DNA from: a virus
IMG/VR virus record: IMGVR_UViG_3300025671_000459
Span: 1 to 25,632 of that record
DNA length: 25,632 nucleotides
Direction: 5' to 3' (one strand)
In this document: positions 6,408-14,996 of the stretch, one piece after another
Numbering within the stretch: the first letter of the stretch is position 1
Layout of the letters: each line of letters starts with the position of its first letter
Notes under the pieces: generated by a model
Databases searched by the model: none
The model's input: only the letters and a program-made list of their open reading frames with translations
Told to the model about the DNA's origin: nothing
Position numbers and translations under genes: made by a program

Positions 6408-7300
6408 TATTGTTTAGTAAACTCCTCCCCACCAATAACTACTGTTGTCCCAATAGGGATATTTGCAGCTTCTGCTTCTTCCATAGTATCAAATATGTAC
6501 TTACCCTTATCTGATGTATCAGGAATTGTAGGGGTATCAATGTCCAGAAATTGATTACCATCTTGTACAACCCCTTCTAATATTGAACGGGCTCCTGGAA
6601 TAATCTTCTCAACCTCTTCAATAACCTGTTCTGTTGTAAACTCTGGTTGCCCAGCCACATTCTTTCTTCTTAATAAAGAATTGGCCAAACTAACAATATT
6701 GCCTGCATCTGGTCTTTGGTCTTTTTCAATTTCTACTGGATTAAACTTAACACTCATTGGAATAAACCCACCTTGTGGATTCCTAGCAAAATCAAAGGTA
6801 TATTCTTTGCCTATATTAGGGACCGCTTGATCATAAAAATCTTGATCTATTGTTCCTTGCCCTAGCAATTCATCAAGTTTTTCTTGGGTAACTATACCTG
6901 TCTCAGTCATAACAACTCGCCCTTTAGGGGTTACTTGTATTTTGGGTTGACCTAACATCTCCCTATATTCTGAGCTATTATCGTACATTTGATTTACTTG
7001 CTGTTGGATTTGTCCTATTGGAACATTACCCTCACGAGCATCATCAATATATTTATATAATGCGTTTTCTTGGGCTTGTGCTTTGGCTTTATTTTTCTTT
7101 CTTTGTAATTTTTCTTGCCTTAACCGTGCATCCTCTGCCAGCTTCTTTTTATTATACTCTAATGTTTCTCTAGCTAATTGTGACGCACCTTCTTTATAGG
7201 CTCTATCAGTAGCCGCTTCATAACCTTTAAAGAATGAACTTACTGGTCGTGCTACCTGCATTGGCTGTACATTGGTCATATATCCTGGCATCCGTAACAT
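6407..7300 (-). CDS. Internal virion protein, helical, with C-terminal AEAANIPIGT motif
   Basis: 297 residues. Residues 25-85 are a long basic helix (YKEGASQLARETLEYNKKK and on). The middle part is mixed, and the C-terminus ends with MEEAEAANIPIGTTVVIGGE, a short motif (A-E-A-A-N-x-P-x-G-T-x-V-x-x-G-G) that closes many phage internal or tail proteins in my knowledge, though its role is unclear. The gene is between the gp7-like ejection protein and the 948-residue protein, with AGGAGG before the ATG at 7300; the upstream gene stops 0-3 bases away. A role in DNA ejection, like P22 gp20, is inferred from order and composition rather than from a direct family match. Confidence 0.7.
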   Translation of the reverse strand: MLRMPGYMTNVQPMQVARPVSSFFKGYEAATDRAYKEGASQLARETLEYNKKKLAEDARLRQEKLQRKKNKAKAQAQENALYKYIDDAREGNVPIGQIQQQVNQMYDNSSEYREMLGQPKIQVTPKGRVVMTETGIVTQEKLDELLGQGTIDQDFYDQAVPNIGKEYTFDFARNPQGGFIPMSVKFNPVEIEKDQRPDAGNIVSLANSLLRRKNVAGQPEFTTEQVIEEVEKIIPGARSILEGVVQDGNQFLDIDTPTIPDTSDKGKYIFDTMEEAEAANIPIGTTVVIGGEEFTKQ

Positions 7301-8187
7301 TATTTCATACCTCCTACTAATTGACCGGCAAATTCCCCAGCTTGCTCAGCTAAACCTCCATAAATATTGCCTATCTGGTTAAAGTAGTTTGCCTCTATGG
7401 CCCCTTTTCCCATTTCAATGTTTGCTAAATTTCCTGAATGGGTATACTCCATAGCTCCACGGCTTGCTTGAATCCCTGCTTGTTTTTGACCACGTTCAAC
7501 ATCTAATCCTGATTGATATGCTCGCCCTGCCATCATTCGCCTACCCAAATCAGCCGCATATGATGCTTGTTTACCAGCAACACCAGCTAAGGCTTGATTT
7601 AAACCAGCTTGTTGTCCTGCGGCACCATAACCATATTGGATCAATGGCTGATACCTACCTAATGCGCTTGCATACTCTTGTTCCATTAATTGTTGATATG
7701 CTGGGGCAAAACTTGCTGTAATATCGGCTGATGCCCCTAAACGCCCTGTTTGTGCGGCTTGTGCTGATAACAACTTAGTAAGCCTTGCTTCCTTGGAACT
7801 ATAAATAGGGCTATCAAAAATAGAACTTGGTTGATTCAGCATTTTCTCGTAGCCAGATAAGGCCCTAGTTCCAGCTTGTGCATACGGGTCAAATCGCTCA
7901 ATCCCAGCTTCAATATCCGATCTAGCAACATCTAAGTCTCCTCTAGCTCGTTGGTATCCGGCTTGCATTTCTGCCATACCCTGTTCCATACGTTGCAAAC
8001 CTAGATCATAAGCGGTATCAAGATCGGTTGAGGCTAAATCCATGCGTCGATCATATTCCTCTTTACCTAATCCTAATTCTTCTTTTGCACGTTCTGCCGC
8101 ACTCATTTTTGCCCTTCTTGCCTTAGCTGCTTGATCCCCTTGTATTAATGCGGACCCTACCATTACTGCGCCTATAATTGGTGCCAT
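7300..8187 (-). CDS. P22 gp7-like DNA ejection (injection) protein
   Basis: 295 residues, rich in Ala, Gly and Gln. After a short Gly/Ala N-terminus (GAVMVGSALIQGDQAAKARR) comes a long helical region, then at 97-130 the phrase FDPYAQAGTRALSGYEKMLN, followed by SSIFDSPIYSSKEA. This is the hallmark of gp7-type ejection proteins: a Pro-Y/F-x-x-x-G-x-x-A-L segment, then F-x-x-S-P-x-Y and a run of Ala/Gln helices. The protein is packaged in the virion and leaves with the DNA to help it cross the host envelope. AGGAGG stands ten bases before the ATG at 8187. It opens the three-gene internal protein block. Confidence 0.8.
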   Translation of the reverse strand: MAPIIGAVMVGSALIQGDQAAKARRAKMSAAERAKEELGLGKEEYDRRMDLASTDLDTAYDLGLQRMEQGMAEMQAGYQRARGDLDVARSDIEAGIERFDPYAQAGTRALSGYEKMLNQPSSIFDSPIYSSKEARLTKLLSAQAAQTGRLGASADITASFAPAYQQLMEQEYASALGRYQPLIQYGYGAAGQQAGLNQALAGVAGKQASYAADLGRRMMAGRAYQSGLDVERGQKQAGIQASRGAMEYTHSGNLANIEMGKGAIEANYFNQIGNIYGGLAEQAGEFAGQLVGGMK

Positions 8188-8188
8188 A

Positions 8189-8641
8189 CTATTTTAACCT
8201 CCTACTATATTTTTTTTCAGTTAATGTATACCCATTACGATCGTAATATTTGGATAAGTCGTATTTTTTATCTACACTAAATGCAATCTCATTTGTATCA
8301 AACATAAATGCCATATATTCCAATTTATAAATGAGACTTAATAAAATCCTTCCTTGTTTTACCTTGTTCAAATCTGGGTCTGCCTGCATTGCAAATTGGT
8401 ATATGAGATTTGTTGTTGGGCTATACATTTCAGGAATAAGCATCGCAAATAATCCCCCAACAATCACATTATTATCTACACATTTCAAAATAATATAATC
8501 GTCACTTTCAATTTGTCCCTTTAATATCTTTTTGAAATAATCAGAATCGTATTCCCCTTGGAACTCCATCTTCTTGTAAGACTTACTCGCAATGACTTCT
8601 AACGCATCTATATCTGCAATTTCTGCTTTTCTAACTTTCAT
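8189..8641 (-). CDS. GNAT-family N-acetyltransferase
   Basis: The frame extends to 8677, but the family begins at MKVRKAEIADIDAL, so I place the start at the ATG at 8641 (150 residues), which overlaps the preceding gene's stop by 11 bases. The GNAT layout is visible: beta1 VRKAEIADIDALEVI, central strands YIILKCVDNNVIVGGLFA, the acetyl-CoA loop region LNKVKQGRILLSLIYKLEY (the Q-G-R in place of the usual Q-x-x-G-x-G/A), and the C-terminal YYDRNGYTLTEKKY, equal to the common F/Y-Y-x-x-x-G-F/Y. The family moves an acetyl group to an amine; the substrate is unknown. A GNAT lies among tail genes in many podovirus-like phages and may modify a virion or host protein. Confidence 0.75.
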   Translation of the reverse strand: MKVRKAEIADIDALEVIASKSYKKMEFQGEYDSDYFKKILKGQIESDDYIILKCVDNNVIVGGLFAMLIPEMYSPTTNLIYQFAMQADPDLNKVKQGRILLSLIYKLEYMAFMFDTNEIAFSVDKKYDLSKYYDRNGYTLTEKKYSRRLK

Positions 8642-8834
8642 ACGTTGCTTTTTGGTCCATACTTTCAACAACATCAATTAACTGGTTCACCTGGTTTCGC
8701 ACTGACGCATCACTCAAAATGACATAATCCTTTAAGCGATTAATCAATGTAATTGCTGATGCAACATCTGTACAATCAGCGTAATCACTTCTATTGATAC
8801 CGTCTAATCTTGTGGGAATAATGTGTTTCTTCAA
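8631..8834 (-). CDS. Small helical protein, TTG start
   Basis: 67 residues, not recognised. The start is TTG at 8834 with GAGG seven bases upstream; it overlaps the stop of the gp10-like gene by four bases (TTGA), so translation is probably coupled. The sequence is a helical segment (DVASAITLINRLKDYVILSD and then VRNQVNQLIDVVESM) without membrane spans. Its end overlaps the GNAT start by 11 bases. Position among tail genes suggests a small tail-assembly or chaperone protein, with no direct evidence. Confidence 0.6.
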   Translation of the reverse strand: MKKHIIPTRLDGINRSDYADCTDVASAITLINRLKDYVILSDASVRNQVNQLIDVVESMDQKATYES

Positions 8835-10279
8835 AATTCTTCCTCGATACTAGATAAAACAAACTTAGCATTGTCTGGCATTTTAATGTGGTATTGGCGG
8901 CTATAGTACGGCTTACAAGAATTATACAAAATAGCCCGAAAATTGGTGTCGCCAATAGGCCCAAGTTGTACCTCTTTAAAATTGCTCCATGACTCATTTT
9001 GGTCCCGATGCCTAATAAGTATTCTAGGGCTATCGGTAACGGAACCTTCTTTACCATCACCTCGTCGAATACGGGCAATGACTTTCTTTGGTTGCTTGAG
9101 AAAACCATCGGACCCATAATTAATGTGACCGGTGATGATTTCCGCATTGATTGTATTTCCATCATCTGAATGAGAATTAACATCCAATTGATATAATTTA
9201 CCATTATTAATATCCCCAATTATGTGTTTATTCCAAGTCGATGCGTATGTATAACAATTTGCTCTAAATAGGCTTCTAGTTGACGTTGCTTCATCCCATG
9301 ATGACCATTTGTAGTAGGCTTGGCTTATATAATCATAAACAAAAGTTTTTTTGTCTGATGGGAAATTAAGCATTAAAAAGTTTTTACCATTTATTACAAT
9401 ATTAAACGCAACTGCATCTTCTACCGTTGATAAGTTTTGGATTTCATTATTAATCGCCATCCCCATATCAATGTAGCTACTACCTTCTAACATAACTAAA
9501 CGCCTTGTCTTATCTAAAAAAATCATTCGTGTGCCATCAATAACTACTGAGGCATAAGGACTCGCTAACCCTATTTGTGCGTATTGAGCTTTAACTGAAC
9601 TCAAATATGGGTTTAAAAAATCACCACTTTGGCCCCAGATATCAATGTTTGTACTAGAACACACTAGAAAATTATTTGCACCCTTAAACAACCCTTTAAC
9701 ATTTTGTTGTCCAATCATCTGGTAGCTATCTGATAATGTCCATGAAAATGGGTTCCCAGGAAAACTAAACTTCCATGAATTACTATTTTTTTCTGAGCAT
9801 ATTAAATATGAAAAAAACTCAATCATATGGGTTACATTGGTTGGTGCCGTACCAACTAATGGCGGTGTACTTGATGCGCTTAATGTCTGGGTGTTAGCTG
9901 TAAAGTTGGTAAATATAGGGGTGCTATTGGCAACCATAAATAAATAATTGCTTCCACCATACTTAAACTCGTTAAACTGTACTCTTTGGTCAATAGGTAG
10001 CGTATCCCCTGTAATATCCGTTTTAGCCCCATAACGATCTGTAATCATAAAGGTTTTACCTTTGCTTACTGCAACCAACTTTCCTTCATCTACGCTAAAA
10101 TAAACCCCCATAACATCGGCATTGGTTCCTAAATCAGAAAATAGAGAATAACCAGCACGCTTATGGAATGCATTAAATTCATCAATAAAGCCATCTTGTA
10201 CTAACTCGCAAGTTGATAATAATGATGTGCTATCAACATTGTAATACGGCTTACTTAATTGAACTTTTTGGAAAGGCAT
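8831..10279 (-). CDS. P22 gp10-like packaged-DNA / tail stabilisation protein
   Basis: 482 residues, close to the 472 of P22 gp10. The N-terminus has the family opening, with an E-L-V-Q-D segment and F-H-K-R-A-G-Y-S. The middle is all beta, with repeated short motifs (VAVSKGKTFMITD, GTRMIFLDKTRRLVML) like a beta-propeller. The C-terminus has SPRILIRHRDQNESWSNFKE, the family's D-x-x-x-W-S motif. gp10-type proteins form the tail hub that plugs the portal after packaging and holds the DNA in place. ATG at 10279 is joined to the previous gene as TAATG; AAGGA is 12 bases upstream. This gene and the portal are the strongest links to P22-like short-tailed phages. Confidence 0.85.
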   Translation of the reverse strand: MPFQKVQLSKPYYNVDSTSLLSTCELVQDGFIDEFNAFHKRAGYSLFSDLGTNADVMGVYFSVDEGKLVAVSKGKTFMITDRYGAKTDITGDTLPIDQRVQFNEFKYGGSNYLFMVANSTPIFTNFTANTQTLSASSTPPLVGTAPTNVTHMIEFFSYLICSEKNSNSWKFSFPGNPFSWTLSDSYQMIGQQNVKGLFKGANNFLVCSSTNIDIWGQSGDFLNPYLSSVKAQYAQIGLASPYASVVIDGTRMIFLDKTRRLVMLEGSSYIDMGMAINNEIQNLSTVEDAVAFNIVINGKNFLMLNFPSDKKTFVYDYISQAYYKWSSWDEATSTRSLFRANCYTYASTWNKHIIGDINNGKLYQLDVNSHSDDGNTINAEIITGHINYGSDGFLKQPKKVIARIRRGDGKEGSVTDSPRILIRHRDQNESWSNFKEVQLGPIGDTNFRAILYNSCKPYYSRQYHIKMPDNAKFVLSSIEEEF

Positions 10280-10689
10280 TACCCAGGATAATCCTTTTTA
10301 ACATTTTTGCGATGTAAATAGAACTCCCCCTCTTTTAATGTTTTGTCTTGGTCAATATCATGCCAGAACTTGTCTATCTGCTCTTTGATGTCGTCGTATT
10401 TTTTATTGCCAAATTGTCTCGCATAATCATAGTTATAATCTTCGTGATCTGGGTTGCAACGGTTTTCATGCTCTTGTATTGCTAAAACACGCTCATATTC
10501 AGCTTGGTTCTTATCTCTGTAATACTCTAATGCTTTTGATAAGGTTTTAATTTCATTAATTACTTTACCTGACTCATCTTCAACCATATCAATAATAGGA
10601 ATATAATGGGTTTCACCAAACCTAAATTCTCGTGGACTTCCTTTTGGGTATTCTTCTACTTTTTGGTTGTTTATATAATAGTTGTACAT
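10279..10689 (-). CDS. Tail-fibre-associated small protein with DQLD-WHDID-type C-terminal motif
   Basis: 136 residues. The C-terminus, KYDDIKEQIDKFWHDIDQDK, then a short segment and YLHRKNVKKDYPG, is a variant of a motif I know from many phages (YP-x-I-x-D-Q-L-D-x-L/F-W-H-D-I-D, then F-x-x-x-I-x-x-V-K-x-x-Y/N-P). It often closes small proteins coded beside tail fibres or connector genes. A role as fibre-assembly chaperone is likely but not shown. The N-terminal half is charged, with a helical part (LSKALEYYRDKNQAEYERVL). AAGGAG stands before the ATG at 10689, 13 bases after the fibre gene. The stop overlaps the start of the gp10-like gene. Confidence 0.65.
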   Translation of the reverse strand: MYNYYINNQKVEEYPKGSPREFRFGETHYIPIIDMVEDESGKVINEIKTLSKALEYYRDKNQAEYERVLAIQEHENRCNPDHEDYNYDYARQFGNKKYDDIKEQIDKFWHDIDQDKTLKEGEFYLHRKNVKKDYPG

Positions 10690-10702
10690 AAGCCTCTCCT
10701 TG

Positions 10703-13700
10703 TTATATGACCCGATTTGGGAATAATGAAATTCTTACCCAGTTATTAATAGCATATGAGCTAGTGGATATAAGGCCATAATCCCCATACAAATTGTATA
10801 AATCATTATTGCTCGATGAATTAAGCTGATATACTGTGGGTTTAGTCCCATTACTAAATTCATACTTATATGTCATATCTTGCATATTTAGCCCATGCCT
10901 ATAATGAACATAACTGCCAGATGAATGATAACAAAATCCACTATGGACCATTGGTTTACGGCCAATTGATCCATCTGACTTGGAACCATACACATCTAAT
11001 CTGTGCGATGTGGATACAGGGGATTTATTACTTGCTGATGTGTTATATCTTGTCCACTTTGGCATGCAAAATATACTATCTGACTCTACAACATCACCAA
11101 CTTCAAATATTATTCCCTCAAACCCCTGTGTAGACCCACCATTTTTTGTGATTCTCAATTCTTGAGAGTCGAGGGATATCCCGTCAATATATGAATCGTA
11201 CAAGACTTGAACAAATGACCCTTGGCCATAATTATTTGTGTCGGTATTGATATACCTGAGATTGCTTGACGCTCCGCCTAAACTAATTTTTAACTCACCT
11301 CGATCACTCGATACACGATTGATCAAGTATATAGCCTTTACATTTGTGGGCGTTGTAATTGTCACATAATCAGCATCTGTTGTGGTTGTCTTGTATCGCC
11401 CTAGAAATGATTGCCCAGAATCGGCGGCCGTCCATGATCCGGTATAGGTAAAATCGGTTGAGTCTGAACCAACCGCATAGCTATCCTTCCCACATATCAA
11501 TGATCTAGCACAGGTTGTTGGGTATTTAGAGCTGTAATGCGCCCACCCCGATATTCCCAATTGTTCTGTCCCCCCTGTTGATGTCGTGGTTATTTTCACT
11601 GTATGAACACCTTCTGGAAGTGATCCATTGTCTAGTCTTACCCAAACAGGGTGATCCCCATCATAAGAGGGCATTGATACACTAGAATTTTTCACATATG
11701 TTGTTGCGCCATCAATTGTTACCGAAAATGTTGCATCATAGGTACTATATGTATATCCAATCACATATATTGAACTACCGTAAAATTTATATTCCACGGT
11801 AGCAGAATTATGTTGTGTATTATTGTTAATCCCATTCCATAGTGCTGTGCTTGTCCCACCTATACTATCCCATGTACCACCAAATAATGTTGTCAAAGGG
11901 GGAACATCATTAATATCCGTTGGTGATTCTGATAAAAATGCCTTTTGTGTCATTGGGGTTTGGATTAAGTAGGTGGCGTATGAAAAGCCTTCGATACTCA
12001 CGGAATCAGTTCCAGTTAATATCGTTACTTTGACCTTGTAGTCACCGTATTCGAGCCCTTGGTATAGCTCGGTCACATTTTTGTAATTAAAGTCGCCAGA
12101 GATTTCAGTATTGAATGTTTTTTTACTGTGATATGTTGAACCATCATCATCACTTAATTCAACAGATATATAACCTGTTGATGTACTGTCTTTCAAGTAT
12201 ATTAAATTAACGCTTACTCCACTAAAGCTAAAAATAGCGGTTGAATTTGCTGTGCTTGATCTTTTTGCCCTTCCAAAAAAATAGCTAGAGACATCTGAAT
12301 TTGTCCAAGTCCCACTATACACAACTTCACCATTAACTGAATCTGCTGGCACCAATATTGTATCAATGTATTGTAAGTTTGTTTTATCTTGTTGAACATA
12401 ATCAAACTTAGTGTCAAATGGAATCTGTTGGAACATCTGCTGGTTGTCATAGTATGAATTCTCGTCATCTTCCTTTTGATTAACACTAAAATTCGTCTTA
12501 AAGTGGCCATCAACGTTTTTATTTTTAATGGATATTCTGGCATCCAATATGTCACGATTATAAATGGTGTTACCTGCTGTGCTTGCTTTTCTGTAGACAT
12601 AAGCGATTGGGTCTTTACCTGCTGTTCCTAATGGATATGTAGGGTTAGCCGCTGCTGTGCCATCAACAACGCTATATGTGCCTGCTGATGCATCTAATTC
12701 CACTAAATCCCATCGTGGATTACTTGCATCTGAACTTGTTAAACTAACGGTAACTACGCTTGCATTGGATGACACATAAACCGCCCCATCACTACCAAAA
12801 AACGTACTTGATGATCGATCATCAACTTGCACGCTTTGGCCTGGGGTTTCTGATTGTGAACATTCAAAATTACCAGCCCCACTTATATACAAATACCCTT
12901 TTTCCGTGTTAAGCAATGGAACTTGTCTTAATCCACCTATTTCTAGTTTAGTCATATCCAAGGTACCATCTGCATCATAGATAGCGGCCTTACTATTAAC
13001 CACATCACCAGCAACACTACCATCTACTAGGTTTAATTCGGGGGCTGTTGAGGTTACCGACGTTGAATTTAATTTTAATTCGGTTGTGTTTACTGACCCT
13101 TTAAAATCAACGGCATCGGTAACTGAATCACCACCAGTCCATATTGGTTTAACTTCTTGAACTGCACTTCCATAGCTTACACTTGGTGTTCCTGTAAAAA
13201 ATTGGAAGTCCGGTATTTCAGGGGTTCGATTAATGGTGATTGTTCCAGTACTTTGATTTATTGTTGCTGTCATTGTTCCCTTAACTAATACGTTGCTAGG
13301 GAAATTTAAACTTGCCCCAACTGTGAACTCCGCATCCTTAAAGAGGAATGTATAATTAACTGCTGGGTTTACATCATCAATAGCTGATTGAATGGCGGTA
13401 TTGGTTGTGCCGTAATCCGCTCCTATATCAATATATAGTCCACCAAAATCTACGGAACTCGAATAGCTTATTGTAAAGCTATCATATAATGCCCCTGCTG
13501 GGGTTTTTATTTGAACATAATACTCGCCATCACCATACACATCAATTTCACCTTTATTCCCCAATGTAACCCCTGATGACTGATCAATTACGCTTGTTTT
13601 ATTAATATCCGACCATACAGTTTTAGCCGTGCTCGCCGCACTACTTACCCAAAAATATGCTTTGTAATTTTTAAGCGGCTGACCTGATGAATCATGTAAC

Positions 13701-13744
13701 CCGTTAAGGAACAAGTCCATCTGTTTAGCTTTGCTTGATGACAT
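10703..13744 (-). CDS. Tail fibre / receptor-binding protein with repeated beta-sandwich modules
   Basis: 1013 residues. The N-terminal 100 residues (DLFLNGLHDSSGQPLKNYKA, then GVTLGNKGEIDVYGDGEYYV) look like a virion-attachment domain common in short-tailed phages. Residues 130-260 have pentapeptide-like or beta-helical character. Residues 283-412 contain NPRWDLVELDASAGTYSVVDGT, a known fibre or baseplate module. Three related modules follow, starting near 476 (YSGTWTNSDVSSYFFGRAK), 621 (FGGTWDSIGGTSTALWNG) and 767 (YTGSWTAADSGQSFLGRYK); each opens with F/Y-x-G-x-W and is Ser/Thr/Tyr-rich, like carbohydrate-binding jelly-rolls. Residues 885-1013 form a separate C-terminal domain rich in Tyr, Ser and His, the likely receptor tip. 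No hydrolase active site is seen. AGGAGG before the ATG at 13744. Confidence 0.8.
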   Translation of the reverse strand: MSSSKAKQMDLFLNGLHDSSGQPLKNYKAYFWVSSAASTAKTVWSDINKTSVIDQSSGVTLGNKGEIDVYGDGEYYVQIKTPAGALYDSFTISYSSSVDFGGLYIDIGADYGTTNTAIQSAIDDVNPAVNYTFLFKDAEFTVGASLNFPSNVLVKGTMTATINQSTGTITINRTPEIPDFQFFTGTPSVSYGSAVQEVKPIWTGGDSVTDAVDFKGSVNTTELKLNSTSVTSTAPELNLVDGSVAGDVVNSKAAIYDADGTLDMTKLEIGGLRQVPLLNTEKGYLYISGAGNFECSQSETPGQSVQVDDRSSSTFFGSDGAVYVSSNASVVTVSLTSSDASNPRWDLVELDASAGTYSVVDGTAAANPTYPLGTAGKDPIAYVYRKASTAGNTIYNRDILDARISIKNKNVDGHFKTNFSVNQKEDDENSYYDNQQMFQQIPFDTKFDYVQQDKTNLQYIDTILVPADSVNGEVVYSGTWTNSDVSSYFFGRAKRSSTANSTAIFSFSGVSVNLIYLKDSTSTGYISVELSDDDGSTYHSKKTFNTEISGDFNYKNVTELYQGLEYGDYKVKVTILTGTDSVSIEGFSYATYLIQTPMTQKAFLSESPTDINDVPPLTTLFGGTWDSIGGTSTALWNGINNNTQHNSATVEYKFYGSSIYVIGYTYSTYDATFSVTIDGATTYVKNSSVSMPSYDGDHPVWVRLDNGSLPEGVHTVKITTTSTGGTEQLGISGWAHYSSKYPTTCARSLICGKDSYAVGSDSTDFTYTGSWTAADSGQSFLGRYKTTTTDADYVTITTPTNVKAIYLINRVSSDRGELKISLGGASSNLRYINTDTNNYGQGSFVQVLYDSYIDGISLDSQELRITKNGGSTQGFEGIIFEVGDVVESDSIFCMPKWTRYNTSASNKSPVSTSHRLDVYGSKSDGSIGRKPMVHSGFCYHSSGSYVHYRHGLNMQDMTYKYEFSNGTKPTVYQLNSSSNNDLYNLYGDYGLISTSSYAINNWVRISLFPNRVI

Positions 13745-13757
13745 TTAATTAGACCTC

Positions 13758-14774
13758 CTAATATACATAATTCACAACATTCGCCACTGGGCTTACTGGT
13801 GCGAATTCCAATGACTTTGTTCCACTTTCTTTTTCTTCTAATTTTCGCTTAATTAATATTTGTTGCTCGGAACTTACGTTGTATTGCATTGCTAACATAT
13901 CAGCAACGCCATAAATAATTTGTGTAAATGTGTCTGAAGGCAAATTTAATACCGTACTACCTTCATAGGTTTCAGCTCTTAATTGAGCTTTATAATGCAA
14001 CACATACCCATCAATTCCCACTGAATCCGGATTAGGATACAAATGAGCTTTTTTGTTAACGCCTATATTTTCAATATAAATATGAGTTGGTTTTCCTTGG
14101 GATGCTTTTTCAACTACTGGCTGAAAATTGTAATCAGTAACAATGTCCAAGGTTGTATCTTCATTATTTTTTCTAATGTATGCACTTTCTATACTAACCT
14201 CATCTGACTGCAAATCAAATTGACCAGCTCTAACATAATTGCCAGCCGCATAAGCACTCCCACCCGTAGCAGATAAATCCTCTTTAAAATACGTTCGCCA
14301 ATTTAAACCAACATTTGGCTTTTCATCGGGTATGGCTTTCCATGTGATATCATTGTCAACAACCGTGTAATTCTGTATTACTGGGAATGTTGGGGCACTA
14401 CCTGCTGAATCACCAGCATTCTGTGCTTCATATCTAAACCCATTATATACACTAGGATAAACATTATCCCCTTCAGAATAACTTGTTGATGTTGCATAGG
14501 TGGTTATAGTAGGGGCTGTAAACGCTTTAATACAACGATATCTAACCGCTCCCTCTAATACAATGCTATCATCAGGAAAAACATACTGCCTGTTGGCACG
14601 TAGGAAGAACCGGCTACCTAATTGTGGTAAATTATCTAAATATCGGTTAAAAGCGAATCTTGCATCTTCCATTTGCTCTATGGAAGGGTCTGACCCCTCC
14701 ATATGACCATTCAATATTTTTATAACTTCTTTTAGTAATTTATCTACGGTAGCGGTTACTCCATACGTTGCCAT
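13758..14774 (-). CDS. Head-tail connector protein (gp4-like) with inserted carbohydrate-binding-like domain
   Basis: 338 residues. Residues 5-80 and 180-338 form a head-tail adaptor core: an N-terminal helical part (LLKEVIKILN, MEDARFAFNRYLDNLPQLG) and a C-terminal part with GKPTHIYIENIG, AHLYPNPDSVG and YGVADMLAMQYNVS, as in connector proteins of podovirus-like phages. Between them, residues 90-148 form an independent module: TSYSEGDNVYPSVYNGFRYE, APTFP and NDITWKAI. That is the spacing of the small CBM5/12-type fold (Y-x-x-G-D-x-V, G-x-x-Y, A-P-x-F/W-P, D-x-x-x-W-x-A) often grafted onto phage structural proteins. P22 gp4 is only 166 residues. The gene is between the small head protein and the tail fibre; AGGAG precedes the ATG at 14774. 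Confidence 0.75.
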   Translation of the reverse strand: MATYGVTATVDKLLKEVIKILNGHMEGSDPSIEQMEDARFAFNRYLDNLPQLGSRFFLRANRQYVFPDDSIVLEGAVRYRCIKAFTAPTITTYATSTSYSEGDNVYPSVYNGFRYEAQNAGDSAGSAPTFPVIQNYTVVDNDITWKAIPDEKPNVGLNWRTYFKEDLSATGGSAYAAGNYVRAGQFDLQSDEVSIESAYIRKNNEDTTLDIVTDYNFQPVVEKASQGKPTHIYIENIGVNKKAHLYPNPDSVGIDGYVLHYKAQLRAETYEGSTVLNLPSDTFTQIIYGVADMLAMQYNVSSEQQILIKRKLEEKESGTKSLEFAPVSPVANVVNYVY

Positions 14775-14776
14775 AA

Positions 14777-14971
14777 TTAGAACTCCTGAACCTTAGCTTT
14801 TCTACCCCTTTTAACTGGTTTCTCGCTAATAACAGGTTCCTTTTTAGTAGGGGAGGCTACTTCAACCTTTTTAGTCCAAGACCCCAAAGGAAAATCATCA
14901 GGGACTTCGAAAACATCCCCTTTTTCTTTTATTTCTATGTAAAAACCTTTTGATATTGCTTCAACTAACAT
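14777..14971 (-). CDS. Small head-associated protein with GDxFEV motif
   Basis: 64 residues. It starts with a short beta hairpin, MLVEAISKGFYIEIKEKGDV, followed by FEVPDDFPLGSW, and ends in a basic, proline-rich tail (KRGRKAK). The pattern (M-x-V-x-A-x-x-x-G-F/Y-Y-x-x-x-x-x-x-G-D-x-F-x-V, then S-x-W) is shared by small proteins coded next to capsid genes in many phages. Its job is not known; head completion or a minor decoration role is a guess. AAAGGAGG lies seven bases before the ATG at 14971, and the stop is two bases before the connector start. Confidence 0.6.
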   Translation of the reverse strand: MLVEAISKGFYIEIKEKGDVFEVPDDFPLGSWTKKVEVASPTKKEPVISEKPVKRGRKAKVQEF

Positions 14972-14996
14972 TGTTTCACCTCCTTTAATTTGAAAA

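Noticed and set aside
8791-9219. 142-residue minus-strand frame overlapping the gp10-like gene
   Set aside because: It lies in another frame within the gp10-like gene, which has a clear family match; composition is rich in Met/Ile without pattern.
12214-12600. 128-residue minus-strand frame within the tail fibre gene
   Set aside because: It is a shadow of the tail fibre frame with no ribosome binding site or recognisable motif.
10703-13744. Possible variable region of a diversity-generating retroelement, as in BPP-1
   Set aside because: No reverse transcriptase or template repeat is visible, and the fibre's C-terminus lacks a C-type-lectin ending with adenine-dependent variable codons. It could be tested only with the remaining genome.
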